From assembly GCA_020205615.1 (NCBI GenBank), contig CM035170.1, positions 59,571,322-59,635,321 on the forward strand: DNA of 64,000 bases, in the 5' to 3' direction. A program made the translations under genes and the position numbers. This document shows, piece after piece, positions 22,033 through 35,067 of this stretch. Within the stretch, counting starts at the first letter, position 1. Each line of letters opens with the position of its first letter. The DNA comes from Panax quinquefolius. Its lineage: Eukaryota; Streptophyta; Magnoliopsida; Apiales; Araliaceae. The notes under the pieces are model-generated. The model was not told the origin of the DNA, did no database searches, and saw only the letters and a list, made by a program, of their open reading frames with translations.

Positions 22033-25000
22033 TGTAACGCCCCGAAATTCGGTCTATCTTCACACTCGGATTCCGTACGTCACGAGTACATCCTTCATCC
22101 AACATACATCATTATATACCGAAATATAACAACATACACTCTCAAATCCTAGGTTCTGGAAACCTTATAACCTTTTTCATTACAAATAATAATAAATACA
22201 TTATTCATTTCATCTTACAAGAGTGACTTTTATCCGCCACCAAGGATACATAATAGTTCATTAAACTATTCTATAGTTCAATTTCATCTTTCTATATTAC
22301 AAGTCTTCACTTGATCTTCTCGCTACCTTCACACTCTGAATGACAATTCATCTGGAGACCGTCAGCTTGATCTTTACGGGATCCTTAAGTTCTTCTAACC
22401 TTGATCGCTGAAAATTGTTTTTCATTTAAAGCAAGTGTGAGCATTCAATTGCCCAGCAAGTCATAACAGTTGAACAAACAACTTCAGAATTAAAACATTT
22501 CTTTAGAACTTCTATAACCGAACAAAGGTTATGAAGCAGCTTGAATAATAGGAATAGTCTCGATTCTTATCATCTTAAAACATCAGTCATTTTCACTTTG
22601 AAATACTTTGATTCCTCTACCTTTTTCATACACATCATGTCTGGCTAGAATCATTAGCACAGACTTAACAATAACGGTTCATGTATAAACAGAACATACT
22701 TGTATTGAACAGCTCAATCACAGAACAACGCATATCATAGAAACACTGAAGTGTTCAAATTGTGGCTCAAGGCCTCATATATTCTACCACTTTGTACATA
22801 TATCGCACATATGCATATAGACAAGATTTATCAAGTACAACATCTGAGAAGTTTAAGAAACTAGCATTCATGTAATATGAATGAAGTTAGGAAACTTGCC
22901 TTACGCCCAGCTACAGCTTACGCCGAACTGTTCATTTCAATTCCTATATAACACATAAGGAGAAAACATAAACACCAATTAGTCATATATTGAACTTACG
23001 CATTGGTTTACTTAGCTTTACTTCTTAGGGTTCGCGTTCTTGCAATATAAGTTTACGCGACTAACTTCATTTACCAGATTACGGCTTTATGACATACGGA
23101 GATGTCTTACTCATACGTCATCATCTTGGATGATTAGTATTCTTATCTGACTCACCTTCGGCTTTCATTAATCTATTACGGTTCATTAAGGCTTTCTTGA
23201 TAAATCATATCCTATTAATACTTTCGTTATCCTTTACATGAACCCCATGTTCATTACTCGTTTTTAGTGTCGAAGCCATATTGATCGTTGTATGCTAAGA
23301 CCGCTCGTCCATTGCAACAACGTTGCGTTCACAGCGTCTATACGCTACACACGTATCTCTCATTATCATGTCATAACATCGAAATGTTATTCATTACCCT
23401 CGTCACTCAACGTCTAAGGAGTAACAATCATAGCAATCCCTCACGTTCGTTCATTGCGACTACGGTCCCCGGACATCGGTTACGTAATCCCATGATTAAA
23501 TTCTTTGTCATTTAATCTTGTTTAATCTATATGTTCAACCTTTAATAAAGGTTTACATCACTTGATTAAGTGTTACATTAGTTGAATATTATATTCTTTA
23601 TCGTCCCTTACATTTCCCCCAAGAGCTGAGCAGTTAAAAGCTCATCTCTTGCTTTTTCCCAACACTGGCGCGACGATGCCACTCCCTTTGTTATCTCTCG
23701 TGCTGCGGCGCGAGTTAGCAGAACTCAACCCCCGGTCTGGCACTTCCGCGCCACTCTACAAGGAATGACTGGCGCCGCGGCGCCAGGCCCTAACCCTAGA
23801 AAATTTCTCTAAGTGTTAAATCCAATTTGAGATGCTTACTTCGCGATCTCATAACTTCTTCGTTATAACTCGGAACGAGGTCGTTCCAAAGCCATTCTCT
23901 TCCTTATCTTATGTACTTGAATACCCATCGAGCATAAATTCAATATAAATCTGTTAACGTGCCATTCGATTGGCTTGATTTTCACCCTTTGTTCATTTTA
24001 CGTTTTTAACTCTCTTCGTTCGTTCGTCCGTAATTCGGTCATCCGAACTCGGAACTCGCTCATTCTTGAGTCCACGACTCACGTTTTCTAAATTCTCTTA
24101 CTTTTTTATGAAACCCTACACGTTCGGGTTCATTTACTAAATTTCTAATTCTCGTTCGTCTTTTACGAAAATTTCGCCATAACTTCGTTATAGCTAAGTT
24201 TTAATCCGTTCTTCATGAACGTTTCTACTATTCCTGACCAAGAAATATGCAACTAACTTATACGCGATGGTTTTAAACTTGTCCATCAACAACAATTAAA
24301 CTACGATGGTTTTAAATTTGTCCATCAACAACGTTCTTCGTGTTCTTCGCGTGTTCTTCGTGTTCTTCGTTCGTTCTTCGTTTTAATCGATATTTTGGAT
24401 TACGATTCCACTTTTTATTGGAATTTGATGTTATAGAACATTATTCCTTACTTATTTCACCTACTTATTCATATAATCCATTCGGATCGCTCTAATTCAT
24501 TATAAATCTTATACTTCCTTAACAAATTTATAAACTAAATTTCTAATTCTTATTTCTTCATTATTTTATGATTTCAACCATATGAAATCATCTCTAACCT
24601 TATCTACCTCTTATCTTCATTAAGTTATGTTTTTAAACATAACAACTTAAAGAAAATTTTAAAGAGATTAGGTTAGGATTCTTGTTCTTCTTTAATCCTC
24701 TTCCGTTATACAAAGCCGAAGCGATTTGCAAGCTTTCTTATTACGATCACTTTCGATCCGATCATTCATGCTCATGCTCTTCCTTCTCCCTCCCATCCGA
24801 CTTCTCTCTCTCTCTCTCAAGTGTGGGATTTTCAAAATCCACAAATAATGAAATAAGCTTACTATTTATAGATTTTCAAAGCTAAGGGCATTTTATTCAT
24901 TTCGCCCCCACCTCCTTACTATTCCCACCTCCTCCCACAACTTAGCCACCAAGTTTACTTGGCCACCACCCTTACTTGGTGGCCAAGTAGCCTCCCCACA

Positions 25001-25797
25001 AGCTCATGGGTCAACCTATGGGTTGCCCATTGGTTATTACCCATCCGTTTACCCATCGGTTCGATCCGCGGTTTCTTTTCTTGGTTTGGGCCTTAACCCT
25101 AAATCTTATTGGGCCTAACTTGGCTTGATTTCACAAAGCATTGGGCTTGACATAATCTAAGTCCAATTAGATCTTACAAAGTCCATGAACTCAAAGTCCA
25201 TTAAGACTAATCGTATTCTACGCATTCTATTATCGTATTCTCGTATTCTCGTAATCTATTCGTATATTGTTCGTACGATATTCATATTGTATGTCGTAAT
25301 AATCTTCGTACTATACTCATATAATAATTCATATCATACTCATATCTCTCGCGCATAATAACCCTAATTATTATACGTGATCATAAAATTCTCGGAACTC
25401 ACTTTTTCTAACCCTTAGGTTTTGAGTCCGTAGGCGAAAACTTCGTTTTTGCCATAACTAAAATAGTATTGAATATTCCATCACGTCTCAAAATTAAACG
25501 TAATCTATAGCTTCTCGGAATTTCAAAAAAAATCTCCGAGCAGAAACGGATGAATAGTGTCTATTTCGTCTTTTTCCCCGAAAATATTTTGTTCCCGGAA
25601 AACTTTCGTTTTCGTCTTCAAAATTCTTATTCGCTCAAACTAGCTCGTAGCCAGAATACTCCCCATTTATAATCATCCTAGGTTATAGAACGATTAATAA
25701 ACACATAGCACATAATAATATTAATAAAAATTCCTTTTATTAATAATTAATTCTTTAACCCTAAATTCTAGACGATCCGAATTTCAGGGTTGTCATA
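22033..25797 (-). mobile_element. Solo LTR of the D family inside element C
   Basis: This 3,765-bp LTR ends TGTAACGCCCC at 22,033 and GGGTTGTCATA at 25,797 in plus orientation (CACA changed to CATA at the right terminus). It has a perfect 5-bp target duplication AATAA at 22,028-22,032 and 25,798-25,802. No internal sequence or second LTR adjoins it, so it is the product of LTR-LTR recombination. A TATA box on the minus strand lies at about 24,862-24,869, beside a short hairpin (24,824-24,845). It is the same family as the LTRs of D, two nesting levels up. Confidence 0.92.
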
Positions 25798-26920
25798 AAT
25801 AATACCTGAAGTTCCATCCCCGGCTGCTATGGTATCCTAAACCGTCATGTTGAAGACTCTTGCGGTTGATTTTGTTGAAGTTGGTCCCGTATCGCCATTG
25901 TTCCACTGCCTCTTCCCGCATTCTCCTTTTTGGACAGTCCTTTACCTTATGATCTGTGGATCCACACATAAAACACCCATTGCTCATCCTAGGATTGGGG
26001 CAGTTAGGAGAGATATGTCCCTCCTGCCCACACTTGTAGCACACAAACTTCCCCTTAAGACACTCACCTGAATGACTCTTCCCATAATTCTTACACTGCA
26101 CAGTCTGCTTTTTCACACCTTCCTGCTTGACTTAGACACTCCCAACATTGCTCCACTTCCTTTTTTCACCCCTACTTCCACTACCTACTTCTACCTTCCC
26201 AGCTCCCTCACCCTTATTCTTTCTCTCCTTATTGTAGAGACTCATGGCCTCACTTCCCCCTTCTGCTATGATAACCATTTCTAAGAGTGCGGCAAACATA
26301 TTGATCTGCAACACCGCCACCTTATTGTAGAGCCAGGGTTTTAGGCCTAGCTCAAACCTCCTTGCCTTTCTAGCCTCCGTGTCTACTTGGTGTGGAGCGA
26401 ACCTAGCTAACTCATTAAACTTTACGGTATACTCCGCAACTGTCAAGTTCTCCTGCTTTAATTCAAAAAATTTCACCTCCATCCTAGCCAGCACACTGGA
26501 CGAGAAATAGTTCTCAAAGAACAGCGTCTTAAACCTAGTCCATGCTATCACTCCTTCTCCTGCCCTAACTTGATTTGCCTCCCACTAGAAATTCGCCTCT
26601 CCTTTCATCATATAGGTGGCAAAAGCTGTCTTTTGCCCCTCATCTACCCTAGCGACTACAAATGCTTTTTCTATTTCCTTAACCTAACTTTAGGCTTTTA
26701 TCGGGTCGATGGTACCTCTAAATTCGGGCGGTCCTACAGCCTTAAAATCCTTGAAGTTCGCAAACCGATTGTCTGGTTGATTTCCCGCGGCCGGTATTCC
26801 ATTTTGCATGGCTTGAGCTACCATATTCGCGAAATTCTGCATCAGGTCTGGTTGTTGTCCTCCAGCATTGTTGACAGATTCTTCTGCCCATTGGTTTCGA
26901 GTTTGACGTCTTGGCGGCAT
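25798..26920 (-). pseudogene. gag: gag of element C, with four nonsense codons
   Basis: One frame runs from the ATG at 26,920 (MPPRRQTRNQW) through FKDFKAVGPPEFRGTIDPIK, AFATYMMKGEANF, WTRFKTLFFENYF and LKQENLTVAEYTVKFNELAR. It reaches a Cys/His region with a damaged first knuckle (CKNYGKSHSGEC) and two good CCHC knuckles (CYKCGQEGHISPNC and CFMCGSTDHKVKDC). It is broken only by four stops, each one C-to-T or G-to-A change from a sense codon (such as CAA to TAA or TGG to TAG). The solo LTR cuts it shortly after the last knuckle. Gag packages the element RNA; this was the only mobility protein the element encoded. Confidence 0.85.
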
Positions 26921-27198
26921 TTTCTGGTTAAATAAAACAAAATCTATATTTTATTAACTTACATTCTAAACCTTATCGTATAAGTTTAATATTTCAAACT
27001 TATTTCATTAATCAACCATAGATTCGTATTCAATCAACTATTTCATAATATATAGCATAACACATACTTGTTTTAAACATCTAATATCCCTTTGTGACCA
27101 CAAAAGTCAGGAATCGCTACTACAACTTACAGCAAGGTTGGGATTATTATAATACACACGTACAGTACCAAACATACAAAATTAAATACTAATTCTAC

Positions 27199-27780
27199 CT
27201 ATTTCCTACACCTCTTTCCTGATTCTGGACAACCCTTCGCCTAATGACCTTCCATTCCACAATTAAAACATGCACCTGGTTTATAGTCGGGACAATACAG
27301 AGTGGTATGTCCCTCATAACCGCAAATGTAACATATCTTTTTCCCTTTCTTCTTATCGAATTTTTCTAAGTCGTGGTCTTCTATCTTTCTTTTCCCTTTC
27401 TTGCTTGGAGTTGCACACGATATGTTTCTCTTGGCTCCCATCTAATTAATCTGGATCTTAAGTTTATCTTGTTCTTCCATCGTTTCGATTAATGCCTTTC
27501 GTAATTGGCTATTTAGTAGCTTTTCTATTTCCCACAACTTTTCTAGAGAAGAAACCTTGTTCTTCAGATTCTACACTTCGGTTGATGCTTGATCAGCTCC
27601 AACTTTGGTGTCCGAATCACTATCTGTCAGTTCCACCATTTCTGGGTCCGGTACTATATTCTCTAAAATGATCACCTCATTAAGATTATCTTCAACGTGA
27701 GCCTCTAGTTCAGCTCTTGGCTTTGATAGTGGTTCCTTCTTTACGATCTTAGGGTATCCTAATCCTTTTCCTCCTGACAT
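27199..27780 (-). pseudogene. Extra reading frame between primer site and gag, with coiled coil and two CCHC knuckles
   Basis: The frame starts at the ATG at 27,780 (MSGGKGLGYPKIVKKEP). It has a strongly acidic stretch (residues about 25-65), then a predicted coiled coil (NLKNKVSSLEKLWEIEKLL and on, about residues 71-112), a basic block (KKGKRK) and two CCHC knuckles: CYICGYEGHTTLYC and CFNCGMEGH followed by AKGC, with a stop inside the second. Three in-frame stops interrupt it (27,573-27,571, 27,444-27,442, 27,243-27,241), but the frame never shifts across 194 codons, which argues it was once coding. It is separate from gag, which begins 279 bases downstream. I do not recognise the family. 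It could be a nucleic-acid-binding accessory protein. Confidence 0.65.
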
Positions 27781-27990
27781 CTACACATAAATTATCCTGA
27801 TTAGCATTTAATATATACACACAACAAGTAAAAGTTTTATATAAGTTATCTTTTATTTTGTTTAACGATGAATTTATTCAATTCATCTCTTTTTAAACTC
27901 TATATGAGTTATTTGTACCTTCAATGTTTTCCTCTGCTCTAAGGTTATAGCCTAAGATCTACTCCCACGTACGGTTTCGAACCCTAAAGC

Positions 27991-28004
27991 TCTTATATTA
28001 ACCT
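27991..28004 (-). promoter_or_regulatory. Degenerate primer-binding site of element C
   Basis: On the minus strand GGTTAATATAAGAGC abuts the LTR end. It differs from GGTTGGTATCAGAGC (tRNA-iMet type with the usual leading bases) at three positions, two of them G to A. Confidence 0.7.
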
Positions 28005-28837
28005 GTGACGCCCCCAAATTCAGGTACTTGAAACCCGAATTCAGTGCTTCACGATACTATTTCTTTGAGCGGAATAATAATAATAATGTCATAAATATCA
28101 AACTTAATTTGCATATCAGAGTTTTCTAAATCCCAGTTACGCGACCTTAAAACATTTCATTACATGATAGATAATAAATAACATCATCTTATTTAAGTCT
28201 AGCTATTACATAAGATAACACAAACTTATTCTGACAGCTTTCCTTTCCCATTGTTCCTGGCAGAGCCCTCTGGTTGGTCATACTTAACTGAAAACATTTA
28301 ATTTAAGCAAGGATGAGCATTTGAGTGCCCAGCAAGTAATAACAATTACAAATATTAGCTGAAAGGATTTAAATGTTTCATTTGTACTACCCTTTTACAA
28401 CAAATCAAAAGTTGTGAAGTAATCTGAACCGATAATAATAACATAACAACTCTCTCTCAAATTTTTGAAACTACGTACTGACTATAAATAGGGTTAAGGT
28501 GACATACTATGAACATTATTTTTCATTTTCGCTAAGGTTTAGCAGAACTTCATCCGCAAACCGTCATAACTTACGGGCACGGGGGGTGATCAGCCCGTTA
28601 TGCCTTGTATTGATCAATACTACAAGCAAGAACGATATTATCGTTCACTCTGTCCGCCTTGGGAGCATAAAAGTTTTCCCTTTATCTGGATGTTCATACT
28701 TAGTCTGGAATCCAAATCAAAACAATTTGGTTGGATACAAAAAGGTTTTATCATAACCAACGATATTTCTAAATCTGTGTCTAGCTGGTCAAAGAGTTTA
28801 GACGACTCTTTATTATCGTATACATACTGGTATACAT

Positions 28838-28875
<38 letters not shown>

Positions 28876-29531
28876 ACATGTGATTAAATACAATGGTTAT
28901 CCAAGTGGGGACACTTGTATAACTAGGTTTAGAAAATAACGAACAGAATATATATCTCAGAATTACAATATAGTACCATGTTGATAATCAATGATCGGAT
29001 ATAACATATATAACAATAGGGTAAATATTCTAGTACAATAATAATATAATTCTGAAACTTCCTAACTCATGTCCATTGCATAAAGAAAATGCAAAGGTAA
29101 AGATATTTACTTACGATATCCGTTGAATAAAGTAAAACAAGAGTTTAGGATACTTGCTCAATAAAGACTTGAGTAAAGGTTAGAGGAACTTGCCTTAAGC
29201 GTAGTTTATCCACGTTAATAAATCAACACTTTCAAATCCTATTTATAACGTATTATAAGTATAAGATGTCCATTAGCTAACACATTTGTTAATCAAGCTC
29301 GACATGATTCACGTATGCACATATAGTACAAAATCAGCTCATAGGTTTATCACGAAATCAATTATCTAGTTATTTCATAAGCAAATTAAGAATGCTCAAA
29401 TTTAAGGTATTTTCACCAATGAGCTTTCATTATCTAAAAAAACATTATCTTATTACTTAGTCCTCACCTATACACATGCATTAGTAGAATTTTAAACCAT
29501 TCTTAGTAGTAAAGACATCATACAAGTTAAC
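28005..29531 (-). mobile_element. 5' LTR of element C, U5-side part
   Basis: Matches 17,128-18,672 of the 3' LTR closely, including the (AT)n position. It stops at CATCATACAAGT, where the copia element begins. The terminus TGTGACGCCCCC (plus) is intact here. Confidence 0.88.
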
Positions 29532-31069
29532 AAATAGAGTTTATGCCTAGAGGCCAATTATTTGATATAATTGCTAGCGTTTTGATATTATATTTGATTG
29601 AATAAATATATGATTTTATTATGGTTTTATTTACTGCGTAATATAATTGTTAACATAATAAAATTCCTTAGAATAGTGATCTGAATTATATAGTTTCAAG
29701 TATGTGACTTGAACATGAGATTATATAATTACAATTAGTATCATTGTTCTTAAATGTCCCTAGTCGAGTATCATTGTTGATGGGACAACAATGATGATGC
29801 ATTGAGACTAGTATGTGGATTATTGATGACCAAATCTCATTGGTCATAAATATATGAGATATTAAGTCGATGCGTAGAGTACGTGTTTGAAGAACGATGT
29901 CTTTGGACGGACCCACCATGAGAATTCTATATGGAGCATTATCTGAAAGTGTCATTAGCAATTCTCATAGTGACAATGATGTAATGGTCCTCCGGCACAG
30001 AAATCATTATATTACTACGAGAATTTATGTACTTTGATATCATCAAATGTCACCTTTAATAGGGTGGACTATAAAGGTGATTATTGGGTTCATCATGAAT
30101 CGTGTGAGAAATATGAGTGATCTAGATGGAATTTAACCATCTATATATATTATGGGTGATATCCATAGGCCTCTTGATTGAGTAGGACTATGAAATGCAT
30201 GGCCATTACTCAAATAGTGATTTGTTTCATATAGTCTACTCATTGATCAAGAAAACTTCAGATTAAATTATGAAGAGTATGACACATTCCATGACTCGAG
30301 TTTAATCTAGGATATTAAGGTTAAAAGGATTAAATTACATTGAAACATTGGTCACGAAAAAGGTTGCATCGAATCATCGATCTTATTATTACTTGGGTAG
30401 CGGTGATGCATTACTAGATGTAAGCTCAACATTTATAATTTTATAATATGATTTTAAAATTATTGCCAGCGTAATAATAACCTATAGGGTCACACACATA
30501 GAACGTAATTTAAAGGGAATTAGTTTAAATTTTAAGGATTTAAATATATTAATATGATTAATAGTATTTAAATCACAATTTAAATTAAAAGGATAATTTG
30601 TATATATGTATATTAATTAAGTAAGACTTAATTAAGAGATATATATATATATATTCATATTTTTTATTTTATGAAATTAGGTTTTGATTAATACCTTTTA
30701 ACTACTATATATATGATATATAGCGACCCATTAAAATAATAATCAAAAAAAAAAAACCTAGCCAGCTCTTAGAGAGAGACTAGAAAACAGTTTCAAAAAT
30801 CCTCATCCTTGGTGGCTAATCTCACGATTCCTTCTTCTGAGATCGTGGGGATGATTAAATGGAGCGTTAGTGTGAATCTTAGTAGAGGCAGCGATTCATT
30901 TGAAAGCGTTGGAGATTAACGCATCGTTTAATCGCTTTCTTAATCGGTATAATTTCTAACCTTTGAATTAACATTTTTTCGCATGGATCTGTTTAGGGTT
31001 TGAATTTGGTTTAAATTCTTCTATTTCCATTTTGCGTTTTTACGTATCGAAACCCTACGGTGGTATCAA
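29532..31069 (+). mobile_element. 5' LTR of the copia element
   Basis: It matches the 3' LTR (start TGTTAGAGTTTATGCCCAG at 36,662), but its first three or four bases have degenerated (CAAATAGAG). It ends ACCCTACG just before the primer site, so the terminal CA is also mutated. A TATA-like block lies near 30,705-30,720. Typical AT-rich U3. Confidence 0.8.
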
Positions 31070-31070
31070 G

Positions 31071-31083
31071 CTACTTGCGAAAA
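31071..31083 (+). promoter_or_regulatory. Primer-binding site of the copia element
   Basis: TGGTATCAAGCTA matches the initiator tRNA-Met site TGGTATCAGAGC except around one deleted base. It directly follows the LTR. Confidence 0.7.
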
Positions 31084-32663
31084 AGATTAATTGATTACGT
31101 TTTAATTGTATTCGATATATATGATATATGATGATGCATGTTTCTGATATAAAATTGAATATATGATATTAGTTGTATGTGTATTACGGTAATATATATG
31201 ATAATCTTTGTTAATACATATCTTTAATCGGTGGAATAACAATATAAGCTATTCTAATCGGATTAGAAGCATGAAGAATCGTTTTAATATGATTAATCGA
31301 AGCTGAAATATATGATAAATTACAGGTGTCTTGTTATTCGTTTTAATATGATTAAATCAAAATTGGACATATATGATTTGTTATTATGGGTGTTTTGGTG
31401 GATTAAAATGTATGATTCTAAAACTGCTTTTGATAGATTATATGGAAAAATTCTGCGTGTCTGAAAATGTAGTTGAAATTTTTTTTCTAGAAAGTATTTG
31501 AAACCCATTCATTGATCGGTCGAGTGAGACCACCGGGATGTGATGATCGGTCAGGACCACCATGATGAGAGACCCCCACTTGACCCCCGTCGTGGCGCTT
31601 GATGGTCGTGACCCCAATATGTTATATATAGTTTTCTTTAATTATATATAAATTGTTATGTGCTTATTGTGATATCATGGTGCCTGATTATGGCCTTTTG
31701 ACCCATAGGTTAGTGGTTTTGGTTTTGAAATACGGCTTGCATGTATAATGCCTTTCTATAAATTCTAATGTAATATTCTCTTCTCATCTAAATCCCCTCG
31801 AATGTAACTTTCGAGGTTTCTTTATGTCATGTAATAATACGTAATTAATGATGAAGATGTCAAGATGGAGAACACGATGGAAAGATGATGATGGAGAGGA
31901 GGCACATGCTTGAGGAAGATCGAAGGGAAGCTATTTATTTTAAGATCTTTTACCACCTTAGATTGACCTTGATCTTTCATTAACTTGAAAAGATTGACGA
32001 TGGATTGGGCCATAACTGTGACACATTTAATTTTGCACTTTATTTATGCTTGTATGCGATATGATATGATTAATAATGTGCATGTTTAATAAGATTAAAA
32101 TTGGTGAGATCTATTTTTTTTAATAAAATCCCTCATTAAATTATTAAGTCTAAATCAGATGCCTTCCAATGAATAACACTCATCAAGACCTTGATCGATA
32201 GATGTAGGTTTGCTAAAAGCAAAGTGCCCTATTTATCTAGGTAAGATGCGATAGGATAATTGTGATATCAAAACTGTTAAAATCATTGGGCCCTGACTTA
32301 ACTAAGTTATCTCGATAGGATTGTGGACTTAGAGGCATAGAGTTTGGTTGGTACCATTAGATGGACTAGAAACAAATGTTGTTTACCAAACTATCCGGGA
32401 GTTATATATGATATAATTGACAAGGGTTGTCTACCTAAATAATTATGTTTTGAGAGAATAGCGAAAAGCTAACTTAAGGCGTAATGAAATATGGATCTTG
32501 GCTCACTAGAAAGATTTAATAGAAAATGCTTTAGAATTAATGGTGAGGGCTATTAATTTGAATAAAATAGTGGGAGGTATATTTTGAATGTACTATTATC
32601 AATTACATAATATCAACTCTGCAATTTGACTTATTATTTTGCACTTATAAATTATAGATATCG
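31084..32663 (+). other. Long noncoding leader of the copia element
   Basis: About 1.6 kb separates the primer site from the gag start. It is AT-rich, apart from a GC-richer block at about 31,510-31,615 with repeated GATCGGTC and ACCACC motifs. I see no coding potential. Confidence 0.6.
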
Positions 32664-33540
32664 ATGGCAAACAACAACAACACAAAACGAGTCTTTCATT
32701 ACGATCGGTCCTTGAAAAGGACAAGTTGAGTGGAATTAATTTCCTTGGTAGGCATAGGAACTTGAGGATTGTCCTCAAACAAGGCGTAAGCTATATGTCC
32801 TTGATGGGCCCATTCTGCGGCACCGGTATCATCTTTGCACCGCGTCACGAGCATAATGCTTACAAGAAGCATCAGATGATGCTCTGGGCGTGAGTTGTGT
32901 CATCTTAGCAACCATGAGCAGCCGAGCTTGAAGCAACATGAGTTGATGGATGCTTATGAGATGATCGAGCATCTCGAGAAATTGTTCGAAGGGCATGCTC
33001 GACGGGAGAGGTATAATCTGAAGCAGGCGTTGTATCAACTTTGCAAAATGGGTGAACGTGATCCGGTTGGTCCACATGTCTTTGAAAATGATTGGGTATA
33101 TTGAGTACCTTGATAGGTTGGGTTTTCCAATCACTCAGGAAGCCCAAAGCGATCTTGTTTTACAATCTTTGAACAATGACTACTCTCGATTTGTTATGAA
33201 CTATCTTATGAATGAAATTGAAAAACCCCTTCTTGAGTTGTTGAGCATGTTAAGAAGCTGCGAGAACAACATGAAAAAGCGGGACCCGCTCCCCATAATG
33301 ATGGTGCAAAAAGGGAATGCTAAGGGAAATTGGAAAGGCGAAGAAGAAGATAGGATCTAAATCTTTTGCCAAACCCAATTCCAAAACCAAACAGGCTTTA
33401 AAACCTAAAGGTGGGGTGGCTAAAGAAGGTGAATGTCATACATGGAAAACACGGACCTTTGGAAGAGGAATTCATCATGCTTATTTGGAAGAAGTGAAGA
33501 AAAGGAAAGGAAATCGACTTGATTGGGTATATATGTTATA
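32664..33540 (+). pseudogene. gag: Copia gag, frameshifted
   Basis: The ATG at 32,664 opens MANNNNTKRVF. After a frameshift, LEKDKLSGINFLG and HRNLRIVLKQ follow. Further on come ELMDAYEMIEHLEKLFEGHA and, after another shift, MIGYIEYLDRLGFPITQE, LQSLNNDYSRFVMNYLMNEI and LLELLSMLRSCENNM. This is the common plant copia gag (UBN2-type) order. The knuckle region at 33,420-33,500 is degraded: only GEC and the following KYLEELKK-like block are recognisable. Confidence 0.8.
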
Positions 33541-34960
33541 GAAGTCAACTTGTCTACTTCTACATCATGGGTATTGGATCTTTGGATGTGGTTCTCACAT
33601 TTGTGTTAATGTGCGGGGACTCAGAGGAGTAGGACTTTAAGCGAAAGGAGAGGTTGACCTACGAGTTGGGAATGGAGCAAAAGTTCTTTGCCTTTGGCCG
33701 TAGTAGGAACTTATCATTTATCTTTGCCCACTTTGGGCTAGTTTTAGAATTAGAAGATTGTTATTTTGTGCTACTATATAGCAAAAACATTATTTTTGTT
33801 TCTTGTTTGGACAAGAAAGGTTTTCATTTATAATAAAGAACAATCGTTGTTTGTTTTACTTAAATGATATTTGTTATGGTGTTGCACAATTGTTTAATGG
33901 TCTCTATATTCTTGATTTAGAAATGCTATCTATAACATAAATACAAAATGATTTAAATCAAATGATTCAAATCAAGCATATCTCTACAACACTTTGTCGT
34001 TTTAGGCCATATAAATGAAAACACGTATCAAAACTCCATAAAGATGGGTTCTTGGATTCATTTGATTTTGAATCATATGAAAAATCGAGTCTTGTTTATT
34101 AGGCAAGATGACTAAAGCCCCTTTCACTTTGGACACGATGAGCGGGCTAGCGATATATTGGGACTTATACATAGTGATGATGTATGTGGACCCATGAGTT
34201 AGTTAGCAAGAGGTAGGTTTTATTACTTCATTACATTTCTTGTGACTTTAGTAGATATGGATATGTGTATCTTATGAGACACAAATCCGAATCCTTTGAA
34301 AAGTTCAAGGAATTCAAGAATGAAGTTCAAAACCAATTTGGCAAAAGCATAAAAGCCCTTGATCCGATCGAGGAGGTGAATACTTAAGCCAAGACTTTGA
34401 TGACCTTCTAAAGGAGTGTGGTATTATATCACGACTCACTCCACAGAACACCCAATGGAATGGAATGGTGTATCGAGAGGAGAATCGAACCTTGTTGGAC
34501 ATGAGTACGATCATGATGAGTCATGCGAGATCTTCGATAAGCTTACGGGGTCATGCCCAGAGGCAATTTGCATTCACACTAGCCGTGTTCCTACTGAAAG
34601 ATGGTTGAAGACACCATTTGAGATGTGGTGGGAAGCGTCCTAGTATATCGTTCATGAAGATTTGGGGTTGCGAGGCGTTAAGTAAAAGCGTCGGATTACG
34701 ACAAGCTCGGACCCCAATCGACGACAAATGTAATTTTGTGGGATACCCAAAGGAAACAAAAGGGTATTATTTCTACAAACCTTACGAGAACAAAGTGGTT
34801 GTTGCTCGAATAGGTATTTTTCTAGAAAGAATTTGTCTCTAAAGGAAGCGATGGGAGGAAAGTAGAACTTCGAAGAAATTCGAGAACCACAAAATATCAT
34901 TGAACACGAGTTGGAGCGTGAGCGGGAACCACAAGAAATTGTGGAAAGTGAACTGCTCAA
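33541..34960 (+). pseudogene. Copia protease and integrase remnants
   Basis: STSWVLDLW with CGSHIC in the neighbouring frame (about 33,560-33,605) is the protease start; the catalytic D-T-G has been lost to a small indel. Integrase pieces follow: GKMTKAPF, MRHKSESFEKFKEFKNEVQN (34,275-34,335), the frameshifted region with TPQNTPQWNG and a block reading FMKIWGCEA (34,650-34,678). Several frameshifts and stops separate them. It is not functional. Confidence 0.7.
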
Positions 34961-35067
34961 ATTACACAAGTCATTAAATGTAGATCTGGTAGGACACGCC
35001 AAGAGCACGAGAGATATTATGGATATCTTGTGACTCAAAATGGCGATGTGATGCTCATAGATCGAAG

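Noticed and set aside
24300..24390. GTTCTTCG repeats as a microsatellite of note
   Set aside because: A short irregular run inside the solo LTR, also seen in weaker form in the D LTRs; ordinary low-complexity DNA.
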